A stretch of DNA of 12,410 bases from CAVPEW01 sp050247895 (GTDB taxonomy: Bacteria > Actinomycetota > Acidimicrobiia > Acidimicrobiales > VFJN01). The number at the start of each line of letters is the position of its first letter. Position 1 is the stretch's first letter. The notes under the pieces were generated by a model. It was not told where the DNA came from, made no database searches, and worked only from the letters and a program-made list of their open reading frames with translations. A program made the position numbers and the translations under genes. Positions 1-7,045 of the stretch are shown one piece after another. The stretch lies in assembly GCA_050247895.1 (NCBI GenBank), contig JBFWTJ010000098.1:1-12410 (forward strand), read 5' to 3'.

Positions 1-443
1 AGGCCGCGGTCGCCATCCAGTCCTACGCCAAGGACGCCGGGTTCGACATCCAGATCCAGGAGCTGCCCGGCGCGGCGTTCGCCGAGGGCATGACGAGCAA
101 GACCTTCGACGCCTACCTCAACCGGGCCGCCTCGGTGACGCTGTCGCCCAGCTACGAGCTGCTGCTCTTCATGAAGGAGGGCGCGCCGAGCAACGGGTCG
201 GGCTGGTCCAACCAGGAGTACTACGACCTGATCGACGAGGGCGTCGCCCTGCCCGACCCGCTCAGCGACGAGGCCGGCGAGATCTGGAACCGGGCGCAGC
301 GGATCTACATGGACGAGGTCCCGATGATCTTCATCGCCCGGATCCAGCCGCTGAACGCCTTCGCCGAGAACGTCGACGGCTACGCCAACAGGTCCGACAA
401 CGTCATCGACTTCTCCCTGCTCACCGCGACGGCGGAGGGCTGA
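1..443 (+). CDS. ABC transporter solute-binding protein, family 5 (3' end only)
   Basis: This is the C-terminal 147 or so residues of a peptide/nickel-type extracytoplasmic solute-binding protein (SBP_bac_5). The frame is open from base 3, so the gene starts outside the window and the signal peptide and lipobox are not visible. The end of the protein has the usual pattern for the family: a W-S-N-Q-E-Y-Y-D-L-I segment (equivalent to the 'dpeyD.li' region), then a helix with A-Q-R-I-Y-M-D-E-V-P-M-I-F, then V-D-G-Y close to the C-terminus. The protein would bind a small solute outside the membrane and pass it to DppB/DppC-type permeases. Its stop lies 2 nt before the next start, so it is cotranscribed with the monooxygenases. 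The permease/ATPase operon on the right has no binding protein directly upstream, so this one may serve it; that pairing is inference. The family is clear; the ligand is unknown. Confidence 0.88.
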   Translation, partial: AAVAIQSYAKDAGFDIQIQELPGAAFAEGMTSKTFDAYLNRAASVTLSPSYELLLFMKEGAPSNGSGWSNQEYYDLIDEGVALPDPLSDEAGEIWNRAQRIYMDEVPMIFIARIQPLNAFAENVDGYANRSDNVIDFSLLTATAEG

Positions 444-445
444 GC

Positions 446-1801
446 GTGTTCCACCTGAGCTGGTTCCTCGGTGCGGGCTACGGCACGCAGGGGGCGTGGA
501 ACACGCGGGGCCGGACCCGCAACCGGGACGGGCGCAGCGGCATCTGGAACGGCCGCAACGCCTACGACTGGTGGAAGCCCGACCTGGCCGCCGACATGGC
601 CGCGTCGTTGGAGCGGGCCGGGTTCGACTACATCCTGATCGAGGACACGACCTCGATCGACGACACGCACGGCGGGTCGATGGAGTCGACGCTGAAGCAC
701 GCGATCCAGGTGCCCAAGAACGACCCGCTGCCCCTCGTGCCGATGATGACCCAGAGCACCCGGCACATCGGGGTGATCCCCACCGTGTCGTCGACCTACT
801 ACCAGCCGTACACCGCGGCCCGGGTGCTGGCCACGCTCGACCACATGACCGAGGGCCGGGTCGGGGTCAACATCGTCACCTCGGTGAACCACGCCGCCGC
901 GCTCCTGCACGGGTTCGACACCCACCTCGAGCACGACCTGCGCTACGAGATGGCCACCGAGTGGATCGAGCTGCTCAAGGAGCTGTGGGGCTCCTGGGAG
1001 CCCGACGCGATCCTCGTCGACGAGGTGAACAACGTCTTCGCCGACCACCGCAAGGTCCACGAGGTCGACCACCACGGCCGGTTCTTCGAGTGCCACGGGG
1101 CGCTCAACATCCCGGCCGGGCCCCAGGGCTGGCCCGTGATCGCCCAGGCCGGATCGTCGACCGCGGGTCGCCAGCTCTCGGCCGCCCACTGCGACACGAT
1201 GATCGGCAAGTACGGGACCATCCCCGAGATGAAGGCGTTCCGCGACGACATCCGGGAGCGGATGGTGGCGCTGGGCCGCAAGCCCGACGAGTGCAAGGTC
1301 CTGTTCTGGGTCACCCCCGTCCTGGGCGAGACCGACGAGGAGGCCCTCGAGCGCGACCGGCTCACCCGCAAGGCCGCGCTGGAACCCGACCAGGTGGAGC
1401 GCGAGCTGTGGCTGATGTCGTACAGCTCGGGCGGCGAGGTCGACTACTCGAAGTTCGACCTCGACGAGCCGCTCCCCGCGATCACCGGGAACGGCCAGAC
1501 CCAGGTCCTGGCCACCTACATGAAGCGCGGCCGGACGCTGCGGGAGATCCTCTCGCCGACCCAGGCCGCGGTGAAGCCCGGCGACCACAACCTCATCGGC
1601 ACGCCCGACACCGTGGCCGGCCAGATGGAGGAGCTGATGGAGGAGGTCGGCGGCGACGGCTTCCTCATCGGGGGGAACATCATCACCCGCCACTACCTGG
1701 CGGAGATCGCCGACGGCTTGGCCCCGGCGTTGCGGCGCAGGGGGTTGCTCCGCACCGGCTACAGCCACGCCACCTTGCGGGAGAACCTGCTCGAGTACTG
1801 A
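446..1801 (+). CDS. LLM-class flavin-dependent monooxygenase, NtaA/SnaA/DszA group (LLM-A)
   Basis: A 451-residue bacterial-luciferase-like oxygenase. Members use FMNH2 from a separate reductase plus O2 to oxidise substrates such as nitrilotriacetate, pristinamycin IIB precursor or dibenzothiophene sulfone. Family marks: start M-F-H-L-S-W-F, E-R-A-G-F-D-Y near 56-62, the I-E-D-T-T-S-I-D-D segment at 65-73, N-I-V-T-S at 142-146, E-H-D-L-R-Y at 162-167, P-Q-G-W-P near 226-230 followed by A-Q-A-G-S-S-T-A-G-R, expected to hold the flavin phosphate, and the C-terminal R-R-R-G-L-L-R-T-G-Y. The length is normal. The usual A..NFG after NIVTS is replaced by A-L-L-H-G, so this is a distinct subgroup. 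The GTG start is supported by GGAGG at 434-438, 7 nt upstream, inside the end of the binding-protein gene. It is paired with a close paralogue directly downstream and an FMN reductase beyond. The substrate cannot be named from sequence. Confidence 0.93.
   Translation: MFHLSWFLGAGYGTQGAWNTRGRTRNRDGRSGIWNGRNAYDWWKPDLAADMAASLERAGFDYILIEDTTSIDDTHGGSMESTLKHAIQVPKNDPLPLVPMMTQSTRHIGVIPTVSSTYYQPYTAARVLATLDHMTEGRVGVNIVTSVNHAAALLHGFDTHLEHDLRYEMATEWIELLKELWGSWEPDAILVDEVNNVFADHRKVHEVDHHGRFFECHGALNIPAGPQGWPVIAQAGSSTAGRQLSAAHCDTMIGKYGTIPEMKAFRDDIRERMVALGRKPDECKVLFWVTPVLGETDEEALERDRLTRKAALEPDQVERELWLMSYSSGGEVDYSKFDLDEPLPAITGNGQTQVLATYMKRGRTLREILSPTQAAVKPGDHNLIGTPDTVAGQMEELMEEVGGDGFLIGGNIITRHYLAEIADGLAPALRRRGLLRTGYSHATLRENLLEY
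599..1152 (+). repeat. Tandem-duplicated segment, copy 1 (inside LLM-A)
   Basis: This part of LLM-A is nearly the same DNA as 1970-2523 in LLM-B, at a constant offset of 1371 nt with no indels. Perfectly matching tracts, read base by base, are 599-729 (131 nt), 799-871 (73 nt), 928-1008 (81 nt) and 1089-1152 (64 nt). Third codon positions are identical inside them, while the stretches between are clearly diverged. The pattern suggests a duplication whose copies were partly homogenised by gene conversion. Confidence 0.9.
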
Positions 1802-1816
1802 GGAAGGAAGGACGCG

Positions 1817-3181
1817 ATGTTTCACCTGGGATGGTTCCTCGGCAGCGGCTACAGCCTCCAGGGCACCTGGAACACGTTGGGCGAGGTGCAGAACCGTGAC
1901 GGCACCAGCGGCGTGTGGAACGGCACCAACGGCTACGACTGGTGGAAGCCCGACATGTTCGTCGACCTCGCCGCGTCGTTGGAGCGGGCCGGGTTCGACT
2001 ACATCCTGATCGAGGACACGACCTCGATCGACGACACGCACGGCGGGTCGATGGAGTCGACGCTGAAGCACGCGATCCAGGTGCCCAAGAACGACCCGCT
2101 CCCGCTCGTGCCGCTGATGACCCAGCGCACGAAGCACATCGGCATCATCCCGACGATCTCGTCGACCTTCTACCAGCCGTACACCGCGGCCCGGGTGCTG
2201 GCCACGCTCGACCACATGACCGAGGGCCGGGTCGGGGTCAACGTCGTCACCTCGGTCAACGAGGCCGCCGCGCTCCTCCACGGCCTGGAGGCGCACCCCG
2301 AGCACGACCTGCGCTACGAGATGGCCACCGAGTGGATCGAGCTGCTCAAGGAGCTGTGGGGCTCCTGGGAGCCCGACGCCGTCGTCGTCGACGAGGAGCG
2401 CAACGTCTTCGCCGACCACCGCAAGGTCCACAAGGTCGACCACCAGGGCCGGTTCTTCAAGTGCCACGGGGCGCTCAACATCCCGGCCGGGCCCCAGGGC
2501 TGGCCCGTGATCGCCCAGGCCGGCGCCTCGCCGGCCGGTCGCCAGCTCTCGGCCACCCACTGCGACACGATGATCGGCCAGTCCGGGAACATCGAGCACA
2601 TGAAGGCGTTCCGCAACGACATCCGGGAGCGGATGGTGGCGCTGGGCCGCAAGCCCGACGAGTGCAAGGTCCTCTTCATGGCCAACCCGATCCTGGGCGA
2701 GACCGACGAGGAGGCCCTCGAGCGGGACTTCCGCTACCGGGTCGCCGCGGCGACGCCGGACCAGATCGAGAAGACGCTGTGGACCATGTCGTACAGCTCG
2801 GGCGGCTCGGTCGACTACGGCGCGCTCGACCTGGACGCCCCCATGCCCGAGACCGCGGGCAACGGCCAGATGAGCGTCATCGCCAAGTACCTGGCCAACA
2901 GCGGTGGCGGGACCAAGACGCTGCGCGAGCTGGTCGTGCCGACCCAGGAGAAGGTCCGCCCGGGCGAGCACAACTTCATCGGCTCGCCCGACACGGTGGC
3001 GGGCCAGATGCAGGAGGTCATGGAGGAGGTCGGCGGCGACGGCTTCCTCATCGGCAACACGATGACCCGCCGGTCGATCGCCGAGGTCGCCGACGGCCTC
3101 GCCCCGGCCCTGCGCCGCAGGGGCCTGATCCGCACCGGCTACAGCTACGACACCTTCCGAGAGAACCTGCTCGAGTACTGA
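1817..3181 (+). CDS. LLM-class flavin-dependent monooxygenase, paralogue of the preceding gene (LLM-B)
   Basis: A 454-residue paralogue of LLM-A with the same layout: M-F-H-L-G-W-F start, the I-E-D-T-T-S-I-D-D segment, N-V-V-T-S, A-A-A-L-L-H-G in place of A..NFG, E-H-D-L-R-Y, P-Q-G-W-P-V-I-A-Q-A-G and the R-R-R-G-L-I-R-T-G-Y end. It should be an FMNH2- and O2-dependent cytosolic monooxygenase. The ATG has a purine-rich GGAAGGAAGGA site at 1802-1812, and the gap to LLM-A is 15 nt, so the two are cotranslated neighbours. Differences from LLM-A cluster in the first 40 residues, in the region after P-Q-G-W-P (Q-S-G-N-I-E-H for K-Y-G-T-I-P-E), and near the C-terminus, where B carries extra residues (S-G-G-G before T-K-T-L-R). 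These are likely substrate- or partner-contacting regions. A second substrate, a second step on the same substrate, or a hetero-oligomer with LLM-A are all possible. Confidence 0.93.
   Translation: MFHLGWFLGSGYSLQGTWNTLGEVQNRDGTSGVWNGTNGYDWWKPDMFVDLAASLERAGFDYILIEDTTSIDDTHGGSMESTLKHAIQVPKNDPLPLVPLMTQRTKHIGIIPTISSTFYQPYTAARVLATLDHMTEGRVGVNVVTSVNEAAALLHGLEAHPEHDLRYEMATEWIELLKELWGSWEPDAVVVDEERNVFADHRKVHKVDHQGRFFKCHGALNIPAGPQGWPVIAQAGASPAGRQLSATHCDTMIGQSGNIEHMKAFRNDIRERMVALGRKPDECKVLFMANPILGETDEEALERDFRYRVAAATPDQIEKTLWTMSYSSGGSVDYGALDLDAPMPETAGNGQMSVIAKYLANSGGGTKTLRELVVPTQEKVRPGEHNFIGSPDTVAGQMQEVMEEVGGDGFLIGNTMTRRSIAEVADGLAPALRRRGLIRTGYSYDTFRENLLEY
1970..2523 (+). repeat. Tandem-duplicated segment, copy 2 (inside LLM-B)
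   Basis: Partner of 599-1152. The perfect tracts here are 1970-2100, 2170-2242, 2299-2379 and 2460-2523. Two long identical direct repeats this close together could recombine to delete one monooxygenase gene and leave an in-frame A/B hybrid; that consequence is inference. Confidence 0.9.
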
Positions 3182-3212
3182 CACTGACACCTAGCTGACC
3201 GACCCGACGAGG

Positions 3213-3230
3213 CGCCCTCTCGCCAGGGCG
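3213..3230 (+). other. Small hairpin between LLM-B and the FMN reductase
   Basis: CGCCCT (3213-3218) and AGGGCG (3225-3230) form a perfect 6-bp stem around a 6-nt loop, in the widest gap (77 nt to the chosen start) of the left block. No T-run follows, so it is not a classical terminator. It could attenuate or process the transcript between the oxygenase pair and the reductase. A TAGTGT (3231-3236) just after it resembles a -10 element, but I find no good -35, so an internal promoter is only a possibility. Confidence 0.35.
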
Positions 3231-3258
3231 TAGTGTCCCCGATGTGGAGGAGGCGCAC

Positions 3259-3756
3259 GTGCGCTGCGCAGTTGTGACGGGCAACCCCAAGCCCCGGTCA
3301 CGGACGTTGGAGGCCGCCGTCCTGGTGGCCGAGAAGCTGACCGGCACCGAGCCCGACGTGGTCGTCGACGTCGTCGATCTCGGCGCCGGCCTGCTGGGCT
3401 GGGGCGACCCGGCGGTGACCGAGGCGGTCGAGTCGGTCCGGTCGTGCGACCTGGCCGTGTTCGCCAGCCCCACCTACAAGGCGGCCTACACCGGGCTCCT
3501 GAAGCTCTTCCTCGACCAGATCCCGTCCGACGGGCTGGCCGGGGTGGTGGCCGTGCCGCTCATGCTGGGTGCCGGGCCGGGCCACTTCCTGGCCCCCGAG
3601 GTCACGCTCAAGCCGGTGCTCGTCGAGCTCGGGGCGACCTGCCCGACCAAGGGCCTCTACCTGCTCGACAGCAGCTACGCCGAAGCTGCGTCGCTCGATC
3701 CGTGGCTCCCCGGCGCCCTGCGCCAGCTCGAGCCGTGGATCGGGGTCCGGGCGTGA
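3259..3756 (+). CDS. NAD(P)H-dependent FMN reductase, SsuE-like
   Basis: A 165-residue flavodoxin-fold reductase that would use NAD(P)H to make free FMNH2 for two-component oxygenases. The N-terminal V-T-G-N-P-K-P-R-S-R-T (6-16) is the FMN-phosphate loop (compare G-S-P-R-x-x-S-R/T in SsuE). S-P-T-Y-K-A-A-Y-T-G-L-L-K (70-82) closely matches the SsuE/MsuE hallmark. The L-K-P-V-L-V-E-L-G-A-T stretch matches the region where members of this family contact each other. I chose GTG 3259 because GGAGGAGG at 3246-3253 lies 5 nt upstream; the GTG at 3244 would overlap this site and add five residues with no family match. It lies 77 nt after LLM-B and 16 nt before the aldo/keto reductase. The natural reading is that it feeds LLM-A and LLM-B, and perhaps LLM-C. 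SsuE-like reductases are typical of sulfonate/sulfone systems, which hints at organosulfur chemistry. Confidence 0.9.
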   Translation: MRCAVVTGNPKPRSRTLEAAVLVAEKLTGTEPDVVVDVVDLGAGLLGWGDPAVTEAVESVRSCDLAVFASPTYKAAYTGLLKLFLDQIPSDGLAGVVAVPLMLGAGPGHFLAPEVTLKPVLVELGATCPTKGLYLLDSSYAEAASLDPWLPGALRQLEPWIGVRA

Positions 3757-3772
3757 CCGCCCCCCTCGCCCG

Positions 3773-4765
3773 ATGAGGGCGGTCCGCTTCGGGACCACCG
3801 GCCTCCACGTCTCCGAGCTGTGCCTGGGCACGATGACCTTCGGGCACCAGTGCGACGAGGAGACGTCCCGGGCCATCCTCGACTCGGCCTTCGACCGGGG
3901 GATCACCTTCCTCGACACGGCCGACGTCTACCCGCTCGGCGGTCCGCCGGCGCTGGTCGGGCGGACCGAGGAGATCGTCGGCCGGTGGATGCAGGGCAAG
4001 CGGGACCAGGTGATCCTGGCCACCAAGTGCGTCAACCCGACCGGCCCGCAGCCCTGGCAGCGGGGTGCCTCCCGCCAGCACGTGATCGAGGCGGTCGACG
4101 CCTCGCTGCGGCGGCTGGGGACCGACCACATCGACCTGTACCAGCTCCACCGGCCCGATCCCCACACGCCGATCGACGAGACGCTGGGCGCGCTGGCCGA
4201 CGTGGTGCGGGCGGGCAAGGTCCGCTACCTCGGGTGCTCGAACTTCCTGGCCTACCAGGTGGCCCGGGCGCTCGGCCGCAGCGAGGCCCTGGGCCTGCCC
4301 CGCTTCGACAGCGTGCAGCCCCGGTACAACCTGATCTCACGGCAGGCCGAGAACGAGCTGCTCCCGCTCTGCACCGAGGACGGGCTGGCGGTGATCCCCT
4401 ACAACCCGCTCGCCGGTGGGCTGCTCAGCGGCAAGCACCTGGGTCGTGACGCCCCGGCCGAGGGCACCCGCTTCGCCCTGCCCGGCGCGGGGGACCGGTA
4501 CCAGGTCCGCTACTGGAACGACGGGATGTTCGACGCGGTGGAGGCGGTCCGCAAGGTCGCGGACGACCTCGGCATCCCCATGGTCGAGCTGGCCCTGGCC
4601 TGGGTCATGGCCAACCCGGCGGTCACCGCGCCGATCATCGGGGTCAGCCGCCCCGACCAGCTCGATGCCTGCGTGAGGGCGACCGCCGTCGCGCTCCCGG
4701 CGGAGGCCAAGGCGAAGCTCGACGAGCTCACCGACGGCTTCCGCTTCGTCGAAGCCGCCCGCTGA
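3773..4765 (+). CDS. Aldo/keto reductase
   Basis: A 330-residue NADPH-dependent (beta/alpha)8 barrel reductase of the YajO/YghZ-like or Tas-like type. The full catalytic tetrad is visible: D48 and Y53 (F-L-D-T-A-D-V-Y), K85 (L-A-T-K) and H126 (Y-Q-L-H-R-P-D). L-G-T-M-T-F-G follows the first strand, and the G-C-S-N-F segment and the late A-P-I-I-G-V-S NADPH-binding stretch are present. It should interconvert aldehydes or ketones and alcohols in the cytosol, or act on a quinone-like or sugar-like carbonyl. The ATG 3773 was chosen because the family match begins exactly there (M-R-A-V-R-F-G-T-T-G); the open frame further upstream overlaps the reductase gene and has no match. No Shine-Dalgarno precedes it, so it is probably translationally coupled to the gene 16 nt upstream. 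In this operon it may reduce a carbonyl product released by the oxygenases (inference). Confidence 0.93.
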   Translation: MRAVRFGTTGLHVSELCLGTMTFGHQCDEETSRAILDSAFDRGITFLDTADVYPLGGPPALVGRTEEIVGRWMQGKRDQVILATKCVNPTGPQPWQRGASRQHVIEAVDASLRRLGTDHIDLYQLHRPDPHTPIDETLGALADVVRAGKVRYLGCSNFLAYQVARALGRSEALGLPRFDSVQPRYNLISRQAENELLPLCTEDGLAVIPYNPLAGGLLSGKHLGRDAPAEGTRFALPGAGDRYQVRYWNDGMFDAVEAVRKVADDLGIPMVELALAWVMANPAVTAPIIGVSRPDQLDACVRATAVALPAEAKAKLDELTDGFRFVEAAR

Positions 4766-4771
4766 CCGGCG

Positions 4772-6085
4772 ATGGTCGCCGTCAGCGCCGCGCCGGCGCG
4801 GCTGTGGCACGTGCCGGGCTTCGTCCCCCTCGCCGTCAGCTCGTGGATGTGGCACGTCACCCGTTGGGGGACGTTGTTCTGCAGCACGTACCTGATGACC
4901 CAGCTCAGCGGGGCGCCCATCCTCAACCAGCTCGTCGGCGCGTCGATCTTCGCCCCGCTGCTGGCCGGGGGCCTGCTCGGCGTGGGCACCCTGGCCGATC
5001 GGGTCAGCCGCCGCACGCTCATCCTGCGGGCCGAGCTCGTCCTGCTCCCGCTCACCGCGCTGATGTACGTGCTGGTCGCCACCGAGGCGGTCCGCCCGTG
5101 GATGATCTACCCGTTCGCGCTCGCGGTGGGCACGGGCGGGTTGATCAACGTCGTCTCCCAGCGGCCGATGATGTACGAGATCGGCGGTCCCCGCTTCGCC
5201 AGCAGGGCCCTGGCCATCGAGATGGCCGGTAGCGCCAGCTCGAGCGTGGCCGGCACCCTGCTGGGCGGCACGATCATCGAGACGGTGGGGATCTCGGCCG
5301 CCTTCGGGCTGATCCTGGTCCCCCTCGGTCTGTCGGCGCTGCTGCTCCTGGCGGTGCCCGACCCGACCCGACCGGCATCCCCCGCGCCGGTCGGGGAGGT
5401 CTCCGGCGCGGGCGGCGCGGGCGGACCGGGGGCGGCAGGACCGCCGTCCCCGCCGCCCGCCGCGCTGCCCCCGCTGCTGGTCAGCGTCCTGGGCGTCACG
5501 ATCATCCTGAACCTGTTCTTCGCCCCCTTCACCCCGCTGGTGCCGGTGATGGCCGACCGGTTGGGGGCGTCGGCCTTCCTGACCGGCGTGCTGGCCGCGT
5601 CGGGTGGGGTCGGCCAGTTCTGCGGCGGGCTGTTCTTCGGCTCGCACGTGCAGGTTCGCCGGGGGCGGGTCTACGCCTTCGGGGTGGGCGCCGCGCTGGT
5701 CGGGGTCATCTGCTTCGCCCTGAGCCCGGTCCTGTGGATGGCCTCGTTGTGCCTCGTGCTGGGCGGGGTGGGCCACGGCGGGTTCAACGCGGCCCAGAGC
5801 GTGCTGGTGATCGAGTCGGTCGGCCCGCAGGACAGGGGTTGGGCCCTGGGCAAGCTGAGCATGGCCATCGGCTGCATGCCGGTGGGCCAGATCACCATGG
5901 GCCTCGTCGCCGAGGCCATCGGCGCGCCGGCGGCCATCGTGTGCGTGGCCGCCACGGGCCTGGTGGTCCTGGCCTGCTGGTTGCGCTGGCGGCCCCAGGT
6001 CGTCCAGCTGCGCTCCACGCCTCCGCCCAAGGCGGTCGAGGTGGCCGTGGCGGCCGAGGTCGACGCCTCCCTGGCCGCAGGTTGA
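4772..6085 (+). CDS. MFS transporter
   Basis: A 437-residue integral membrane protein of the major facilitator superfamily. Hydrophobic segments form two half-bundles. The loop after TM2 has L-A-D-R-V-S-R-R-T (74-82), a version of MFS motif A (G-x-L-a-D-r-x-G-r-r). A Pro/Ala/Gly-rich low-complexity linker (about 197-234) separates the halves in place of the usual charged central loop. The C-terminus is a short soluble tail (408-437). It begins 6 nt after the aldo/keto reductase stop with no clear Shine-Dalgarno, so it is probably coupled. It could export a product or toxic intermediate, or import the substrate; MFS sequences alone rarely show direction. It is the last gene of the left block, followed at once by a hairpin. 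Confidence 0.9.
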   Translation: MVAVSAAPARLWHVPGFVPLAVSSWMWHVTRWGTLFCSTYLMTQLSGAPILNQLVGASIFAPLLAGGLLGVGTLADRVSRRTLILRAELVLLPLTALMYVLVATEAVRPWMIYPFALAVGTGGLINVVSQRPMMYEIGGPRFASRALAIEMAGSASSSVAGTLLGGTIIETVGISAAFGLILVPLGLSALLLLAVPDPTRPASPAPVGEVSGAGGAGGPGAAGPPSPPPAALPPLLVSVLGVTIILNLFFAPFTPLVPVMADRLGASAFLTGVLAASGGVGQFCGGLFFGSHVQVRRGRVYAFGVGAALVGVICFALSPVLWMASLCLVLGGVGHGGFNAAQSVLVIESVGPQDRGWALGKLSMAIGCMPVGQITMGLVAEAIGAPAAIVCVAATGLVVLACWLRWRPQVVQLRSTPPPKAVEVAVAAEVDASLAAG

Positions 6086-6086
6086 G

Positions 6087-6104
6087 CGGCTCGGCCGGGA
6101 GCCG
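6087..6104 (+). terminator. Possible terminator hairpin after the MFS gene
   Basis: CGGCTC (6087-6092) and GAGCCG (6099-6104) form a perfect 6-bp GC-rich stem with a 6-nt loop, starting 1 nt after the MFS stop. The downstream tail is TCCTTC rather than a T-run, so it is a weak intrinsic terminator at best, as is common in high-GC actinobacteria. Confidence 0.45.
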
Positions 6105-6108
6105 TCCT

Positions 6109-6123
6109 TCAACACGGTGTTGA
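6109..6123. promoter_or_regulatory. Perfect palindromic operator-like site (site 1)
   Basis: TCAACACGGTGTTGA is a perfect 7-1-7 inverted repeat, also readable as TCAACA-N3-TGTTGA. It is AT-rich for this genome and lies between the MFS gene and the isomerase-like gene. Related copies occur at 6194-6208, 9402-9416 and 9589-9603, all intergenic. It is probably the binding site of a dimeric regulator not encoded in this window. Confidence 0.6.
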
Positions 6124-6193
6124 GGCCGTCGTCCGCCGAGCACGGCCATCGTGCCGGATGGCGTAGGAAACGGGGATTTCACACGCCGGCCCT

Positions 6194-6208
6194 TCAACAT
6201 CCTGTCGA
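6194..6208. promoter_or_regulatory. Operator-like site 2, overlapping a candidate -35
   Basis: TCAACA-TCC-TGTCGA differs from site 1's half-sites at one position. It lies 71 nt downstream of site 1 and covers the candidate -35 of the isomerase-like gene, the arrangement expected of a repressor site. Confidence 0.5.
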
Positions 6209-6222
6209 TGTCGGGTGATACT
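6194..6222 (+). promoter_or_regulatory. Candidate promoter for the isomerase/PLP-enzyme pair
   Basis: A -35-like TCAACA (6194-6199; 4 of 6 to TTGACA) is followed after 17 nt by a -10-like GATACT (6217-6222). The leader would be about 35 nt, with AGGAG (6254-6258) 5 nt before the ATG at 6264. Support is by pattern and spacing only. Confidence 0.45.
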
Positions 6223-6263
6223 CGTGGACGAACCACGGCCGAGATCCCACGTCAGGAGCGTCG

Positions 6264-7013
6264 ATGAAGATCTTGGGGATGATCGTTCCGGGCCTCAACG
6301 TCCTGGCCGAGCAGGACCTCCACCTCATGCGCCCGTCCGACTGCTGGGTGGCCAGCTCCCGGTACCCCTTCGACCAGGAGGGGAGCTTCTCGTCGATCGA
6401 GGGTGCGGTGGCCGCCGCGGCGCCCGCCCTGGTCGGGATGCCCCTCGACCAGGTCGACGTGCTCGGCTACGCGTGCACGGCGGCCTCGTTCCAGCACGGC
6501 CGCGCCGCGGAGGCCGGGCTCGTGGCCGGCGTGCAGCACCTGGCGGGCGCGCCGATCCCGGTGGTGACCGCGGCGGGTGGCGTGGCCCGCGCCCTCGCCG
6601 CGCTCGGGGCGGCCCGGGCCGCGCTCGTCACGCCGTACACCGATGCCCACAACGCCCGGCTGGCCGGCTTCCTGGTCGACCACGGCGTCGAGGTCGTGTT
6701 CTCCTCGGGGCTGCAGATCACCGTGGGCGAGGAGCTGTCGAAGGTCCCGCTCGACACCATCCGCGGGCGGGTCGCGGAGGCCGCCACGCACCGGCCCGAC
6801 CTGATCGTGACCCCCTGCACGGCCTTCCCGGTCACGACGCTCATCGCCGAGCTCGAGGCCCGGCACGGCATCCCGATCGTCGCCGCCAACCAGGCCATGC
6901 TCTGGGCCGCGGCCCGGATCGCGGGCTCCACGGCCACGGTGGACGGCTACGGCGCGCTGTGGGCCCGGCCCTGCCCGGCCCCGTCCGACCGCCCGGGCGT
7001 GGTGGCCGCGTGA
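6264..7013 (+). CDS. Maleate isomerase / Asp-Glu racemase superfamily protein
   Basis: A 249-residue two-domain protein of the Asp/Glu racemase superfamily, closest in pattern to maleate cis-trans isomerase and arylmalonate decarboxylase. I-V-P-G-L-N-V-L-A-E-Q-D (7-18) matches the V-P-x-x-N-x-x-x-E-x-D substrate-carboxylate motif. Both candidate active-site cysteines are present: C71 (Y-A-C-T-A-A-S-F) and C185 (T-P-C-T-A-F-P). T-P-Y-T-D-A-H-N (123-130) supplies the conserved Tyr. Such enzymes isomerise maleate to fumarate, racemise acidic amino acids, or decarboxylate malonates. Two cysteines argue for an isomerase or racemase over a single-Cys decarboxylase. The ATG has AGGAG at 6254-6258. 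The gene lies 31 nt before a PLP enzyme. In N-heterocycle catabolism such a protein would bring a ring-cleavage product into the TCA cycle; here the exact substrate is open. Confidence 0.85.
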   Translation: MKILGMIVPGLNVLAEQDLHLMRPSDCWVASSRYPFDQEGSFSSIEGAVAAAAPALVGMPLDQVDVLGYACTAASFQHGRAAEAGLVAGVQHLAGAPIPVVTAAGGVARALAALGAARAALVTPYTDAHNARLAGFLVDHGVEVVFSSGLQITVGEELSKVPLDTIRGRVAEAATHRPDLIVTPCTAFPVTTLIAELEARHGIPIVAANQAMLWAAARIAGSTATVDGYGALWARPCPAPSDRPGVVAA

Positions 7014-7027
7014 GCACCCGCCGGGAA

Positions 7028-7045
7028 CCGGCGCCGGCGCCGGCG
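7028..7045 (+). repeat. Three tandem copies of CCGGCG at a start codon
   Basis: CCGGCG is repeated three times, and the last copy runs into the GTG start of the next gene. The repeat is self-complementary and takes the place where a Shine-Dalgarno would be expected. It may fold and reduce translation initiation, or simply reflect base composition. Confidence 0.7.

Noticed and set aside
1103..1112. TCAACATCCC in the coding region (and its copy in LLM-B) as a further operator half-site
   Set aside because: It encodes conserved L-N-I-P residues, lacks a TGTTGA partner, and is explained by coding constraint.
380..3190. A 936-codon open frame on the - strand opposite the two monooxygenases
   Set aside because: It is composed of A, R, G, V, H, D and L repeats without any family motif, mirrors both paralogues (so it contains the same segment twice), and results from GC-rich third positions on the opposite strand.
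3181..3258. A promoter for the FMN reductase from TAGTGT at 3231
   Set aside because: No convincing -35 at the proper distance and no operator-like motif; kept only as a remark on the hairpin entry.
3569..3772. Upstream extension of the aldo/keto reductase frame
   Set aside because: It overlaps the FMN reductase gene in another frame, has low-complexity composition, and family similarity begins exactly at the ATG at 3773.
6140..6162. Two mutually exclusive small hairpins (GCACG/CGTGC and GCCATC/GATGGC) resembling an attenuator
   Set aside because: They lie upstream of the best candidate promoter for the next gene and have 5- to 6-bp stems, which are common in DNA this GC-rich; no T-run or ribosome-binding-site masking is seen.
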